DNA of 41,695 nt from a virus: positions 1 through 41,695 of the IMG/VR virus record IMGVR_UViG_3300013286_000023; one strand, 5' to 3'. Under the pieces are notes generated by a model. That model did no database searches and was not told the origin of the DNA. It saw nothing but the letters and a program-made list of their open reading frames with translations. Within the stretch, counting starts at the first letter, position 1; every line of letters starts with the position of its first letter. The translations under genes and the position numbers were made by a program. Shown here piece by piece: positions 10,701 through 17,232 of this stretch.

Positions 10701-11395
10701 TTGGTATTTAAATTATCAACATATGAATAACTAAACGATGCTGTTGACACTGCATTTTTATTTGCAAATATAGGATAAAATACATCATCAACATTAGTAG
10801 ATGTTACTAATGTCTGAGTAGCTTGATCAGATTTAGCTATTCGACCATAAATGTATCCGCCTACATTTAAATCTTTTTCAATACCTACGCCGCCGGCAAC
10901 ATAAACGGCACCTTTTAATCTTTGATCAAAAGTTCCATAAACATTAGTAGTAGTATATGCAACTCCCAGCGGATTATCAACATTGTTATCATTAGCTTGG
11001 ATAATAACAGTACTGGTATTACCTTTAACACTAATAGTACCTTCTATAGTTGCGCTATTGATTACTTTTACAGTACCAGTTATGACTGCATTGCCACCAA
11101 CATTTAAATTTTGACCAATACCAACTCCGCCGCCAACTACCAATGCTCCTGTCCCAGTACTATAAGAAGTGCTAGTATCTAATATAGTTACTCGATTTGT
11201 TAAAGAACTTTCTCCGCCAACAAACAATTTGCCACCAATGCTACCGCTACCGGTAACTACTGACGAGCCGCCAACATTTAACTGTCCTGATATATTGGTA
11301 ATTGTGGAATTTAAGTTAATGCTACCAGAAGGCGATGAAACCGCACTTGGGCCGCCGGGAGTTTGTGATCTTGTTCCTGATACTGTAATAGCCAT
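4781..11395 (-). CDS. Giant tail-fibre/structural protein with beta-helix and seven Cys-x-Arg-Asp helical repeats
   Basis: A protein of 2204 residues. Residues 1-330 carry three or four GGVGI-type beta repeats. From about 345 (VTMDGDDTNDGRAMDP, then ACRTVGGAMKSP) a pectate-lyase-like beta-helix starts. It resumes around residues 1590-1720 (GGRGVHITNNGYAQLVSVF). Between and after these parts are seven helical repeats of about 150-170 residues, each with Y-x-x-x-x-C-x-(R/K)-D-x-x-x-x-x-(D/N). The Cys residues are at about 584, 734, 904, 1066, 1236, 1401 and 2045. Each repeat continues with a pattern like GGN-x-x-S-x-x-x-GL-x-YW. The C-terminus ends in MTPFILAIEGGGGF. Related proteins are known in aquatic T4-like phages as virion structural proteins. 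The start is ATG at 11395 with AAAGGA upstream. A late-promoter motif sits at 11413-11420. Confidence 0.75.
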   Translation of the reverse strand: MAITVSGTRSQTPGGPSAVSSPSGSINLNSTITNISGQLNVGGSSVVTGSGSIGGKLFVGGESSLTNRVTILDTSTSYSTGTGALVVGGGVGIGQNLNVGGNAVITGTVKVINSATIEGTISVKGNTSTVIIQANDNNVDNPLGVAYTTTNVYGTFDQRLKGAVYVAGGVGIEKDLNVGGYIYGRIAKSDQATQTLVTSTNVDDVFYPIFANKNAVSTASFSYSYVDNLNTNTNGTTSSGGLTYNPYSGLLTTQRANISATDNSTSTNTGALTVTGGVGIAKDAHIGGKAYVAELITNLISSQTGPISIKPEGGETDIYGEINVRGGKKPLGTAPVVTNVLYVTMDGDDTNDGRAMDPTRACRTVGGAMKSPYYQPGTQIRVSPGHYFEDNPLPMKPYTSVMGSDIRTTELEPINKTQDLFHVNSGCYLAFMQFCQGRSGLLPGDYYTADTNRGAYATAFPPLPAGERIDLFHSPYIQNCTNLSGPWLKDGNLFQPDGTVQIPIAVGTATWVANTASIVVTLNTSLSTGTVIQGMSVNQGHQNQGFFNARSLLLSNKSFLQSQVVSYVEQSFNSGSFTYDRTKCRKDIGLIIDSIALDLLYNTTSESIFAGLQYWNQGNYTGNILSELTTTTAAISHVQSLANAVVTAIDGPTAAIVSADFQVILDILNNGTANPFGTGLDVTNSIIMNGEKSTDPTKIACYNALVAAKTSIADQTIAWIIANNPTFAFSTSTCYRDIQYMIDSVAFDLIHPDGTGSPSNKQAIKSGIYYYSFDATSSAVPNEMPQVVAAYNYIRSLLPNIVTGVQLPKQYSLSTQNTTGNGYIAATTYEAKLVQDKIDIITNIIRNGPSVVSATIPMPLTASTNTEFINAYTLLEANIAFLADEVIAYIDSQFNNFSYNKEICYRDVGILVENVSYDATFGGNEKSIESGLAYWNGAISKISGQVTQTISAIDYLSSLCRNIITNSICPILTAVYPFKQNPQVINTVLTDGSVANASIATLFNTITRIIQIGSADEFTKQSSSAIDAAYLSAEVLMQANRTFIQEDTINWINNNFQSFPYNAIKCKRDISIIIDSAIEDLLFPTPKYSQSTFAGLQYYVQGDLVGAIPDEYHQTIQAVEYLKELSVKVIQNITSATDLVSRYQDIEQQNISLQPGTYAEAKKVMANYDIILDILKGNITGWTDKIVFGFTPSEFLSVQNAYAVLQANATYMAKEVVAYINATNPGFSTTYDNAKCERDVGYMNTSVCFDLLYGGNKQSIQSGLSYYRFVGTKSNIVGETTATIAAFNYLSAITSNIIQNIPVTPLQTTVRQVITSNPSTVGVANLFAQAISTVTTIIATGTAVASKNLVPISLIRSSSTSILNGIDNIQINKNFIREEVISYINQTFESPSSFLYNQEKCYRDTGLIVDAVSQDILLGGNQKSVEAGLSYWSAGYNYITGQETTTTAAINHARDIALQIIANQTVTPQPQTETKQIINTFYDYGQDYMPQQAVRRNFGIITNIIEKGPLYAPSIYPGSALVNTTGLNALDVQIAPLVTSVTLINTATNTYLIGLDTLTVGFANNATLYFGDISIFPLQDYQVEAISLEYTGNANTWDMRKVDPIGGMGGSLVDGGVISDRSPINSFVYDAFTQLTQGGRGVHITNNGYAQLVSVFTIFSSVGVQVDNGGIASIVNSNANFGDLCLVAKGYGTRKFSGTVYNPKFKAYPDSPGENGYNQYYPNGYWPKNGQVEIFVPDLNNRPHISLVMEVVPDEGHINEQGFPGFLTAQPNLATLTTGSITITGIDTTGISLGNYVYIRDQFASTFDKFQYKHNQIGDYLDADENITTDPAQYVVNSNYGIPYVATGTYVTNVSYQSVTLNYALPTGGGFPNNDNYFTFYFCGNAYYTVLSSTVANNPRLINGSDNTNILSEPNVATDQVAAHVASLQYLNSLIDNVIGNVPVTQQNLNTTSVQEFRPLIVNGSAAASFIDLRFGEMTRIIGATPSTYATIVPPKLVKKTGTIPAGSGDAITLIEANKTFLADQVTAYVISNNPVNFDYDQNKCRRDVFLILQELIYDIESGGNYHSVFSGLSYWSRNGTHHIVQLGENVTRTDLFPDGATVNFYQRSYISASGYVFEYVGAGTNYGALPQFGIADPVQGKEVVQLDNGAVFFTSTDQNGDFRIGPGLVISQATGVLSGRTFTKSLFANMTPFILAIEGGGGF

Positions 11396-11412
11396 TTCTT
11401 ATTCCTTTAGAG

Positions 11413-11420
11413 TATTTATT
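11413..11420 (-). promoter_or_regulatory. T4-like late promoter (AATAAATA) for the giant fibre gene
   Basis: On the minus strand the sequence is AATAAATA, one base off the T4 late consensus TATAAATA. It lies 18 bases upstream of the ATG at 11395, so the leader would be only about a dozen bases and barely contain the AAAGGA site. Confidence 0.45.
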
Positions 11421-11423
11421 TGA

Positions 11424-11954
11424 TTAATGAATTCTCAATTCAACAGCATTGATATACGCCTCATCACGATGAGGGTAATTAGGGTGAGACTGTAACCTTA
11501 TTACTACTCCAAATTTTGAGTCCTGTATTGTTGACATAGATAAATTTTTCACACTCCATAAACTCGTTTTATTACCATAAATTTTAATTGGGTCTACAAT
11601 TAAATTTGCTTGATTATCTCCAATTACCTTATCATCAAAACATAATTGAATTGTTTCATCAGTTATCCTTCCACGACGCTGAGTAGTTAATTTAAGTTCT
11701 ATGCCAGAAGGTGACTCTGGTAAATTAATAAAATTAAAACCTTGGCATTTTACATAATAAGTTTTAGATAATATATCATGTTTAGGGCTTCGGGCAATAT
11801 GTATTAACGTACCGTTAGTACGTAAACTATCGTTGGTATTTTTATTTAAAAGTGCGCCCCATCCTTTAGAATCATCCCATGGAATATGTGCAGTTTCTGC
11901 TCCAGATTCAGCATATTGTGAAAAGATTGTAGGCGTGGTCCACTCGGTAGTCAT
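11424..11954 (-). CDS. Conserved virion-type structural protein
   Basis: A protein of 176 residues, beginning MTTEWTTPTIFSQYAESG. It looks like an all-beta protein with several tryptophans and a C-terminus ending in AVELRIH. It has no enzyme motif. It lies between the terminator at 11995-12017 and the giant fibre gene, so it is probably a tail or fibre-associated structural protein. The ATG at 11952-11954 lacks a good ribosome site at normal spacing. Instead a GGTAAATA late-promoter-like motif lies only five bases upstream (11960-11967), which raises the possibility of a leaderless late transcript. The function is not known to me. Confidence 0.65.
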   Translation of the reverse strand: MTTEWTTPTIFSQYAESGAETAHIPWDDSKGWGALLNKNTNDSLRTNGTLIHIARSPKHDILSKTYYVKCQGFNFINLPESPSGIELKLTTQRRGRITDETIQLCFDDKVIGDNQANLIVDPIKIYGNKTSLWSVKNLSMSTIQDSKFGVVIRLQSHPNYPHRDEAYINAVELRIH

Positions 11955-11959
11955 ACCAG

Positions 11960-11967
11960 TATTTACC
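11960..11967 (-). promoter_or_regulatory. Possible late promoter (GGTAAATA) very close to the start codon
   Basis: GGTAAATA on the minus strand ends five bases before the ATG at 11954. The same octamer occurs upstream of the plus-strand gene at 28830. An upstream terminator means a promoter is needed somewhere in 11955-11994. Confidence 0.35.
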
Positions 11968-11994
11968 TAATTCAAAATTATGCATACTAAATGA

Positions 11995-12017
11995 AAAGGG
12001 CTCCCGAGAGCCCTTTT
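11995..12017 (-). terminator. Rho-independent terminator after the head-decoration candidate gene
   Basis: On the minus strand, AAAAGGGCTC and GAGCCCTTTT form a ten-base-pair stem around a TCGG loop, ending in a T run. It lies about 20 bases after the stop of the gene at 12036. The A run on the other side makes it potentially bidirectional. Confidence 0.85.
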
Positions 12018-12035
12018 CTATAGTTCTATCTCAAA

Positions 12036-12956
12036 TTAGATAGTGTGGGCAATAGATACTTTTGTACCAGTTGCAGTTGTAACATTCCATCCTGTTTGGC
12101 CACCATCAGTAACTAACCAAGCATTTGAACCACTTTGAGTTAACCGCACTAGTCTGGCTTTTTTAGCAGTTAATTTAGTTACATAGTAAGTGTTACCGTT
12201 GGCATCAGTTGCAATGATATTCATCTCGCCCGTCAGCAAAGAACCATTTGCTTTTGCTACTAATTTGCAGATTCCTTTGCCGTCAGTATTTTGAATCAAA
12301 TAACGATGACTACCTTCTTGTTTTAGAATGTCTCCATTAGTACGTACAGATCCAAGAGGAAGTTTTGAGGCAAAAGATATTGTGTTCTGACGAGTACCAG
12401 TTAGAACAACCGCTGAGCTAGCAAACCCTGCACCTGTATCACGGAATAAAATACTGGCGTTGACTGTGCCTGCATTTGGCCACGTTAGATTGACTACATT
12501 ACCTACTACACTGGTAACAAAAGTAGTGCTTGCACTTATGTTAACACCAAATACCTGCATGCCAATTTGAATGCCAGTGGTAGTTGCTGGATAAACTTGT
12601 GCAACACCACTAGTACCAGTAGTCGCACTAGTCACTCCAGTTGCCGTAGTAACAGTTATTGATGGACCAGATGAATATCCAGAACCAGCATTTGTAATTG
12701 TGATTGATGAAATTTTACCAGCGCCGGCTGTTCCTGGTGCACCGATTACTGGTGCGCCCGTTGCTTGAACACCGCCAGTAATGTTTGGAGCACCAAACGC
12801 TATTGTTGTACCTAATGAATAAGCAGCAGTACCTGTGTTTGAAATTGTAACTGATGCTACACCTTCAGCACCAACACCAGTTTTGCCACCAGTGGATAAA
12901 TTCCTATACGGACTAATTGTACTGCCGAAAAATCTCTTTTTAATTGGACGTCCCAT
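12036..12956 (-). CDS. Head decoration or head-fibre candidate, conserved next to gp23
   Basis: The frame is open to 12983, but ATG at 12956 (MGRPIKKRFFG) is the better start because AGGAGA lies seven bases upstream; this gives 306 residues. The basic N-terminus is followed by a Gly/Thr/Ser-rich beta region. It includes VASVTISNTG and ISSITITNAGSGYSSGP, the 'GSGY-x-x-x-P' type repeat frequent in phage decoration and fibre proteins. The C-terminal 100 residues (from about TNGDILKQEGSHRY) form a different, non-repetitive domain. A gene starting with this basic MGRPIKKRFF-like motif directly after gp23 is familiar from aquatic T4-like phages. It sits between two terminators with its own late-promoter motif, so it is an independent late unit. 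The decoration role is inferred. Confidence 0.65.
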   Translation of the reverse strand: MGRPIKKRFFGSTISPYRNLSTGGKTGVGAEGVASVTISNTGTAAYSLGTTIAFGAPNITGGVQATGAPVIGAPGTAGAGKISSITITNAGSGYSSGPSITVTTATGVTSATTGTSGVAQVYPATTTGIQIGMQVFGVNISASTTFVTSVVGNVVNLTWPNAGTVNASILFRDTGAGFASSAVVLTGTRQNTISFASKLPLGSVRTNGDILKQEGSHRYLIQNTDGKGICKLVAKANGSLLTGEMNIIATDANGNTYYVTKLTAKKARLVRLTQSGSNAWLVTDGGQTGWNVTTATGTKVSIAHTI

Positions 12957-13047
12957 TTTGTTTCTCCTAAAATAAGTAAACACGGCGTTCTAGGCCGTAC
13001 GCAGTTGGATTTCTGCATAAAACTTACCCGATGTAAGCTGTACAGAG

Positions 13048-13055
13048 TATTTAGT
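13048..13055 (-). promoter_or_regulatory. T4-like late promoter (ACTAAATA) for the gene at 12036-12956
   Basis: ACTAAATA on the minus strand lies just downstream of the gp23 terminator and about 90 bases before the ATG at 12956. It matches the conserved TAAATA core and is well placed to restart transcription after the terminator. Confidence 0.5.
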
Positions 13056-13066
13056 GTTCAGTCAAC

Positions 13067-13092
13067 AAAAAGCCCACCGAAGTGGGCTTTTG
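13067..13092 (-). terminator. Rho-independent terminator after gp23
   Basis: On the minus strand, AAAGCCCAC and GTGGGCTTT form a stem closed by a stable TTCG tetraloop and followed by a T run. It starts about 25 bases after the gp23 stop codon. This is a textbook terminator for a very highly expressed gene. Confidence 0.9.
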
Positions 13093-13116
13093 TTTTTGCG
13101 TTGTCCCAATAATGGA

Positions 13117-14289
13117 TTATTGGAAGGAAACGTTTGCGCTAGTGATAGCAACACGACCTAGATAGTCAGCAGCGTTACCTAAGCTAGATGCAGAGTTTGT
13201 TAACTCAACGTAGCCGTAACGTGTCAAGAAGCCAACTACTGGCTCAAAGGTTGCTGGATCTAGAACAACACCAGAGCTCATTAGAGGAATGTATGGGCAA
13301 TAGAACGCAGCAGCATCTGCTTCGCTAGAACCTTTGTATCCAACTAGAACTTGGTTGTTGTCGCTGCTGTCGCTTAGGTAAGCGTCAACATAAACACGCA
13401 TAGCGCCATTCAATGTTCCAACAAACTTGGTGTTTGTAGGAGCTTCAAATGTACCTTCTGTTGTACGAGCAAAAGCGCTGGTAGTAGCAGATTGTAGAAT
13501 TGTCAATGCTTGGTTAGAGATAACAGCCCAGTTAGCTGCACCACGACGTGTACGTTGAGCGATCAAGTTAGCTGTACGATTGATTAGAATCGCTAGAGCA
13601 GCGTGCTCGTCACCTACGAATGTAGCAGTACCAGACACTAGAGACTGGTCATATGTCTGTTCGACGTTAGCTAGTGAGCGTAGGCTTCCTAGGATTTCTT
13701 GGTCGATTTCAGTTGTGATTTCTTGTGCTAGTGCAGCCATGATTTCTGCTTCAATGTCAATACCTTGTTGGGCTTGTGCATCTTGAGCAGCTTCAAAAGT
13801 CCAGCGAGCGCTTAGTTTACGAGACTTAGCTTCAACTGGGCTCTTCAAGATTTGAATGCTCATACGCTTACCTGGTTGACCTTCTAGCTGGCTTGTTACA
13901 GCAGCCTTAGCAGGTGAACTATCGTTACCAGAGTATGCGCTCGCAATCTTGAATGGGCTTAGTGCTTCTTCACCAGCTGTTACTTCGCTAGAAGGATCAG
14001 CATAACGAACACGTAGTGTGTGAATCTGTGCTACTGGGCCAGTCATTGGTTGAACACCAATGATTTCGTTAGCAATAACGGTTGGCATAACACGACGAAT
14101 AACTGGAAGAATTACACGGTTTAGTGTAGCAATGTTTCCAGAGCTGGTTGCACCAGCTGTTGCGCTTTCAGCCAAATACCTACGTGTATTTTCTAAACAA
14201 ACTTGCATAGAACTACGACGGGTACCACTTAGGCCTTCAAGCAGAGCTTCTTTGGTCTCTGACCATCTTTCATTTAATAGTTGTGACAT
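13117..14289 (-). CDS. 23: Major capsid protein gp23
   Basis: A protein of 390 residues homologous to T4 gp23 (521 residues). Several blocks match: IIGVQPMTGPVAQIHTLRVRY (about 74-94), VEAKSRKLSARWTFEAAQD (about 153-171), then EITTEIDQEIL, VGYKGSSEADAAAFYCPY and FEPVVGFLTRYG near the C-terminus. It lacks much of the insertion domain of T4 gp23, which explains the shorter length. The N-terminal 41 residues end in RRYLAE, aligning with the T4 FLTE processing site, so the prohead protease probably cuts after Glu41. The start is ATG at 14289 with AAGGAGA seven bases upstream. Its own late-promoter motif (14309-14316) and the strong terminator at 13067 fit very high late expression. Confidence 0.95.
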   Translation of the reverse strand: MSQLLNERWSETKEALLEGLSGTRRSSMQVCLENTRRYLAESATAGATSSGNIATLNRVILPVIRRVMPTVIANEIIGVQPMTGPVAQIHTLRVRYADPSSEVTAGEEALSPFKIASAYSGNDSSPAKAAVTSQLEGQPGKRMSIQILKSPVEAKSRKLSARWTFEAAQDAQAQQGIDIEAEIMAALAQEITTEIDQEILGSLRSLANVEQTYDQSLVSGTATFVGDEHAALAILINRTANLIAQRTRRGAANWAVISNQALTILQSATTSAFARTTEGTFEAPTNTKFVGTLNGAMRVYVDAYLSDSSDNNQVLVGYKGSSEADAAAFYCPYIPLMSSGVVLDPATFEPVVGFLTRYGYVELTNSASSLGNAADYLGRVAITSANVSFQ

Positions 14290-14307
14290 TTATGTCTCCT
14301 TGATTAA

Positions 14308-15402
14308 TTATTTAGATAGACCCGCTAACTTACGGATATCTAAAATATTGTCTAAGCCTGCTTCAGGCTTGCTTTCACGATTTCCAGTTATTTCAGAACT
14401 CTCACTTAAAACTACTTTTTTATCAGTAGGTTTACGTATTTGTCCTTCCATTACCGCTGGTAGGTATTTGTCGAATGCTTCATTAAGTTTTTTAGTCTGT
14501 GTAGACTCTAAAAGTTCTTTCATGATGCCTCGTTTGCTAGCATCCAACGGTGCTAGTAATTCCGTCATAACTTGCTTACGCTCCATCAAATCTTTTGTAA
14601 TGCGAATTTCGCGTTGCGCAGATTCAATTAAACGGGCTTTTTCTGTTACGACAGTTTTTGCTTCTGCTAATTCTTGATCTTTCTTGGAAATAATCTTTAA
14701 TAATTTACTTGTCTCAGATTTTTCATTTAAGTAAGAACCAGCAAACTCTTGTGCAAATGCTTCATAGATCTTACGACCAAAGTCATTGTTACGTGCAGAG
14801 TCGATATCTTCTTTCAATTGCTTGATCTCAGATGTTAACTTTTTAGTAACAGTTGCTTCAACAATCTTTGAAGATTGTTCGATGAAACGTTGCTTAATTT
14901 CAGCAAATTTATCTTTAGCTTCACGTACTAACTTGACTTTCGTCTCAGCTAGGTCACGCTTGTCTATATTAAATTCGTTGATTTCTTTTGCCAATGCATG
15001 AACAATAAATTGCTCTAGCTTGTTAAAATTCTCGGAAACTTTCTTACGGTCACCTTGGAACTCTGACATTTCTCTTGCTAATTGTTTGATAACAAAACCT
15101 TCTAGCTTTTTAGCATCTTCAGCAATACGAGTTTGGTATGCTAATTTTGCTTCGGCTAATGTCTTTTTGTCTTCATACAAACTAACCATCTCTGCGCTCA
15201 AGCGCTCGCTCAACAGTTTATCGATTGCTTCAACCATAACAGTTTTGTCATGGCTGTATTTTTGTGCAAACTCTTCACGTAGTTCAGCTGTTACTTGTTC
15301 GCGATTCTCTTGAATTTTTTCAGCAAAGGCAGATTCAATGACAGACTTTACGTCCTCAGTCATTACTCCTGACTCTACTAATTGTTTGAATGCGTCCAAC
15401 AT
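14308..15402 (-). CDS. 22: Prohead core scaffold protein gp22
   Basis: A protein of 364 residues, almost entirely helical and highly charged, with long coiled-coil stretches rich in Lys, Glu, Ala and Leu (about 25-300). It begins MLDAFKQLVESGVMTED. Position between the protease and major capsid genes, composition and N-terminal pattern match T4 gp22, which forms the scaffold inside the prohead and is later degraded by gp21. It is about 95 residues longer than the T4 protein. Several L/I-x-E sequences could be protease sites. The start is ATG at 15402 with GAGGAGA upstream. It ends 18 bases before gp23. Confidence 0.88.
   Translation of the reverse strand: MLDAFKQLVESGVMTEDVKSVIESAFAEKIQENREQVTAELREEFAQKYSHDKTVMVEAIDKLLSERLSAEMVSLYEDKKTLAEAKLAYQTRIAEDAKKLEGFVIKQLAREMSEFQGDRKKVSENFNKLEQFIVHALAKEINEFNIDKRDLAETKVKLVREAKDKFAEIKQRFIEQSSKIVEATVTKKLTSEIKQLKEDIDSARNNDFGRKIYEAFAQEFAGSYLNEKSETSKLLKIISKKDQELAEAKTVVTEKARLIESAQREIRITKDLMERKQVMTELLAPLDASKRGIMKELLESTQTKKLNEAFDKYLPAVMEGQIRKPTDKKVVLSESSEITGNRESKPEAGLDNILDIRKLAGLSK
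14309..14316 (-). promoter_or_regulatory. T4-like late promoter (TCTAAATA) for gp23
   Basis: TCTAAATA on the minus strand overlaps the end of gp22 and lies 20 bases before the gp23 ATG. It differs from the T4 consensus at one position. Confidence 0.5.
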
Positions 15403-15420
15403 ATTTTTTTCTCCTCGGGC

Positions 15421-16050
15421 TTATTTTAGACCTTTAATAATTTGAAGGAGCGATTCCTTCAAATACTTCTGGGCCTTTGGATCTTCTTTCACTTCTTGTG
15501 CAACTGCAAACGCTCTATTCCCGCCACGAGCATTCATTAAATGTTCATAAACTGGTGTAGGATACGCTCCAGGAGCACTGGGTTGTGCAACTACGTCTAC
15601 TGTGATAATCTCAAAATCGGATACATGGCCGTTCATGTCGCTTACGTTGCCGCTACCACGAGAACTAACGCCAAGTTTTACTCCGCTTTCAAGCATAGTA
15701 CGAACTAAGTTGCCCATTGGTGTTGGCAAAATCTTCATCTTGCCATAACCATTAGGACCTTCCATCCACATTTGAGTAATCATATGGGATACACGGTCCA
15801 AATTTACTTTCAAATCATCTGGATGATCTACTTCACCTAATACTGAATATCCATTTTGTATTTGATCATTAAGTGCTTTTACAGCACGTTCAATTTCATC
15901 TACAGGGTAGACACGCTGATTAGCATTTCGGATACCACCTTGGATAGCAATGCCTTTTAAGTAAAGACTTTTGCCATCCTTGTCATCCGACTCCATTACG
16001 ATGCCGGATTGATCAAAACTTAGGTGTTCTCTTAGATAAGCTAGCTTCAT
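15421..16050 (-). CDS. 21: Prohead maturation protease gp21
   Basis: A protein of 209 residues, close to T4 gp21 in length. The serine protease of the prohead cuts scaffold, core and capsid proteins after L/I-x-E. Recognisable parts are NANQRVYP (about 43-50), GEVDHPDD with the probable catalytic His76, and GVSSRGSG with the nucleophile at Ser129 or Ser130. The segment TVDVVAQPSAPGAYP (about 150-164) is also typical of the family. The start is ATG at 16050. There is no strong ribosome site, and the upstream gene stops 13 bases earlier, so translation may be coupled. The order core protein, gp21, gp22, gp23 is the same as in T4. Confidence 0.93.
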   Translation of the reverse strand: MKLAYLREHLSFDQSGIVMESDDKDGKSLYLKGIAIQGGIRNANQRVYPVDEIERAVKALNDQIQNGYSVLGEVDHPDDLKVNLDRVSHMITQMWMEGPNGYGKMKILPTPMGNLVRTMLESGVKLGVSSRGSGNVSDMNGHVSDFEIITVDVVAQPSAPGAYPTPVYEHLMNARGGNRAFAVAQEVKEDPKAQKYLKESLLQIIKGLK

Positions 16051-16063
16051 CTTAACGCTCTAA

Positions 16064-17074
16064 TTAAGGACGGGTATGTGGTGGTAGGAATTGTTTCTTA
16101 GTACCAGTAGCATCGCTAGTTTGACCAGCTTTGTCACCTGTACCAGCACCTACTGGACCTGGACCAGAACCTTTCTTCTCAGCGCCGTGTCCGCCTTTGA
16201 CATTAGATAAGTTTTTAACACCCATCTTGCCGCCAGGAACATTACCGTTGCCAGTGTTCATATTTTTAGCTGCACTTAAGAAACCGCCTGCTTTACCAGC
16301 TGGGCTTGTTCCTGTTGGGGTACCGCCTTCATCGCCACCACGTAGGATGTTTTCAGCAGTAGCACCTGTAGCAGGCTTGCCTTTACCTGAGCTTACAATG
16401 CTTCGTGTATTCTCAGCGTGTGGCATGCTTTCACCAGTGTTAGCACCAACGATTTGACCTTGTGACTTTTGGCTACCAGACTTTTCCCAGTCGTTGCCAA
16501 CTTTTTCAACGTATTCACGTGTCATGCGACGACCTTCAAATGCTGGTTGACCCATCATTTCATCTGCGCCTTCTTCATCATCTCCACCCATTCCTGGCTC
16601 CATACCCATATCAGCTTCTTCTCCGCCTTGGGCTGCTTCTAGTTCAGCAAATGCTGCTTCTAGTTTTTGGAATGCTGCTTTAAAGTCAAAAATCGCATCG
16701 TCTTCTGATTTTTCATGATCCATTTCGTCATCACCACCAGTTACGCTAGCGCCAAATTCGTCGCTGGCATCACCTTTGGCAAATCCATGCTCGCCTTCTT
16801 CATCGTCACCTTCCATGCTGTATGACTCTTCGGTGTCGATGGACTCATCTTGCTGTTCGTCATCATCCATAGACTCGTCCATTTCTTCATCAACGGACTC
16901 TTCTGTTTCTTCTTCAGCTTCATCCATTTCTTTGGACTCGTCTTCCTCTTCGGCGATTAGTTGTTCGTAAATTCCTCTAGACATCTCGACAACAATATCA
17001 TGGAAAAGCTCATTGGCTTGATCCATGTTCTCATTGACAAGGTGATCTAACAATTGTTCAAATTTTGCTGACAT
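16064..17074 (-). CDS. gp67-like acidic prohead core protein with Gly-rich extension
   Basis: A protein of 336 residues. The N-terminal 40 residues (KFEQLLDHLVNENMDQANEL, then FHDIVVEMSRGIYEQL) form an amphipathic helical domain. It is followed by a very acidic run (about 41-110, nearly all Glu, Asp, Ser and Met). This arrangement is that of the 80-residue T4 gp67, a core protein encoded at the same place between gp20 and gp21. A second helical segment (FDFKAAFQKLEAAFAELEAA) precedes a long Gly/Pro/Lys/Ser low-complexity tail ending in FLPPHTRP that T4 gp67 lacks. I infer a prohead core role, probably processed by gp21. The start is ATG at 17074 with ATAGGAGA upstream; two late-promoter motifs lie further upstream. 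Confidence 0.75.
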   Translation of the reverse strand: MSAKFEQLLDHLVNENMDQANELFHDIVVEMSRGIYEQLIAEEEDESKEMDEAEEETEESVDEEMDESMDDDEQQDESIDTEESYSMEGDDEEGEHGFAKGDASDEFGASVTGGDDEMDHEKSEDDAIFDFKAAFQKLEAAFAELEAAQGGEEADMGMEPGMGGDDEEGADEMMGQPAFEGRRMTREYVEKVGNDWEKSGSQKSQGQIVGANTGESMPHAENTRSIVSSGKGKPATGATAENILRGGDEGGTPTGTSPAGKAGGFLSAAKNMNTGNGNVPGGKMGVKNLSNVKGGHGAEKKGSGPGPVGAGTGDKAGQTSDATGTKKQFLPPHTRP

Positions 17075-17116
17075 GTTATTGATTCTCCTATGTTGGTTAG
17101 CGGCAAGGCTATTCTA

Positions 17117-17124
17117 TATTTAAA
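17117..17124 (-). promoter_or_regulatory. T4-like late promoter (TTTAAATA) for the core-protein, gp21 and gp22 unit
   Basis: TTTAAATA on the minus strand lies 43 bases before the ATG at 17074, one base off consensus. The 17075-17232 gap otherwise holds only a second motif and a hairpin. Confidence 0.5.
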
Positions 17125-17152
17125 GCCGCGCTGGAATAGAAGGGTGATATAG

Positions 17153-17181
17153 GCCAAAAACGAGCCGTTTTGGCATTTTTT
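17153..17181 (+). terminator. Possible plus-strand terminator hairpin in the gp67-like leader region
   Basis: GCCAAAA, one unpaired A, CG, a three-base loop, then CG and TTTTGGC form a stem followed by six T bases on the plus strand. No plus-strand gene ends here, so it may block antisense transcription or be a structural element. The orientation is odd and confidence is low. Confidence 0.35.
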
Positions 17182-17189
17182 AATAAAAA

Positions 17190-17197
17190 TATTTAGT
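17190..17197 (-). promoter_or_regulatory. Second late-promoter-like motif (ACTAAATA) upstream of the core-protein gene
   Basis: ACTAAATA on the minus strand is identical to the motif at 13048-13055. It lies about 115 bases before the ATG at 17074, with the hairpin at 17153 between. Confidence 0.35.
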
Positions 17198-17232
17198 TTC
17201 TATCAAAAATAATTAAACTATGCGTTAATAGT

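Noticed and set aside
16131-17000. Open frames on both strands overlapping the gp67-like gene
   Set aside because: They are shadows of the low-complexity acidic and Gly-rich gene, giving Ser-rich or Pro-rich translations without recognisable motifs.
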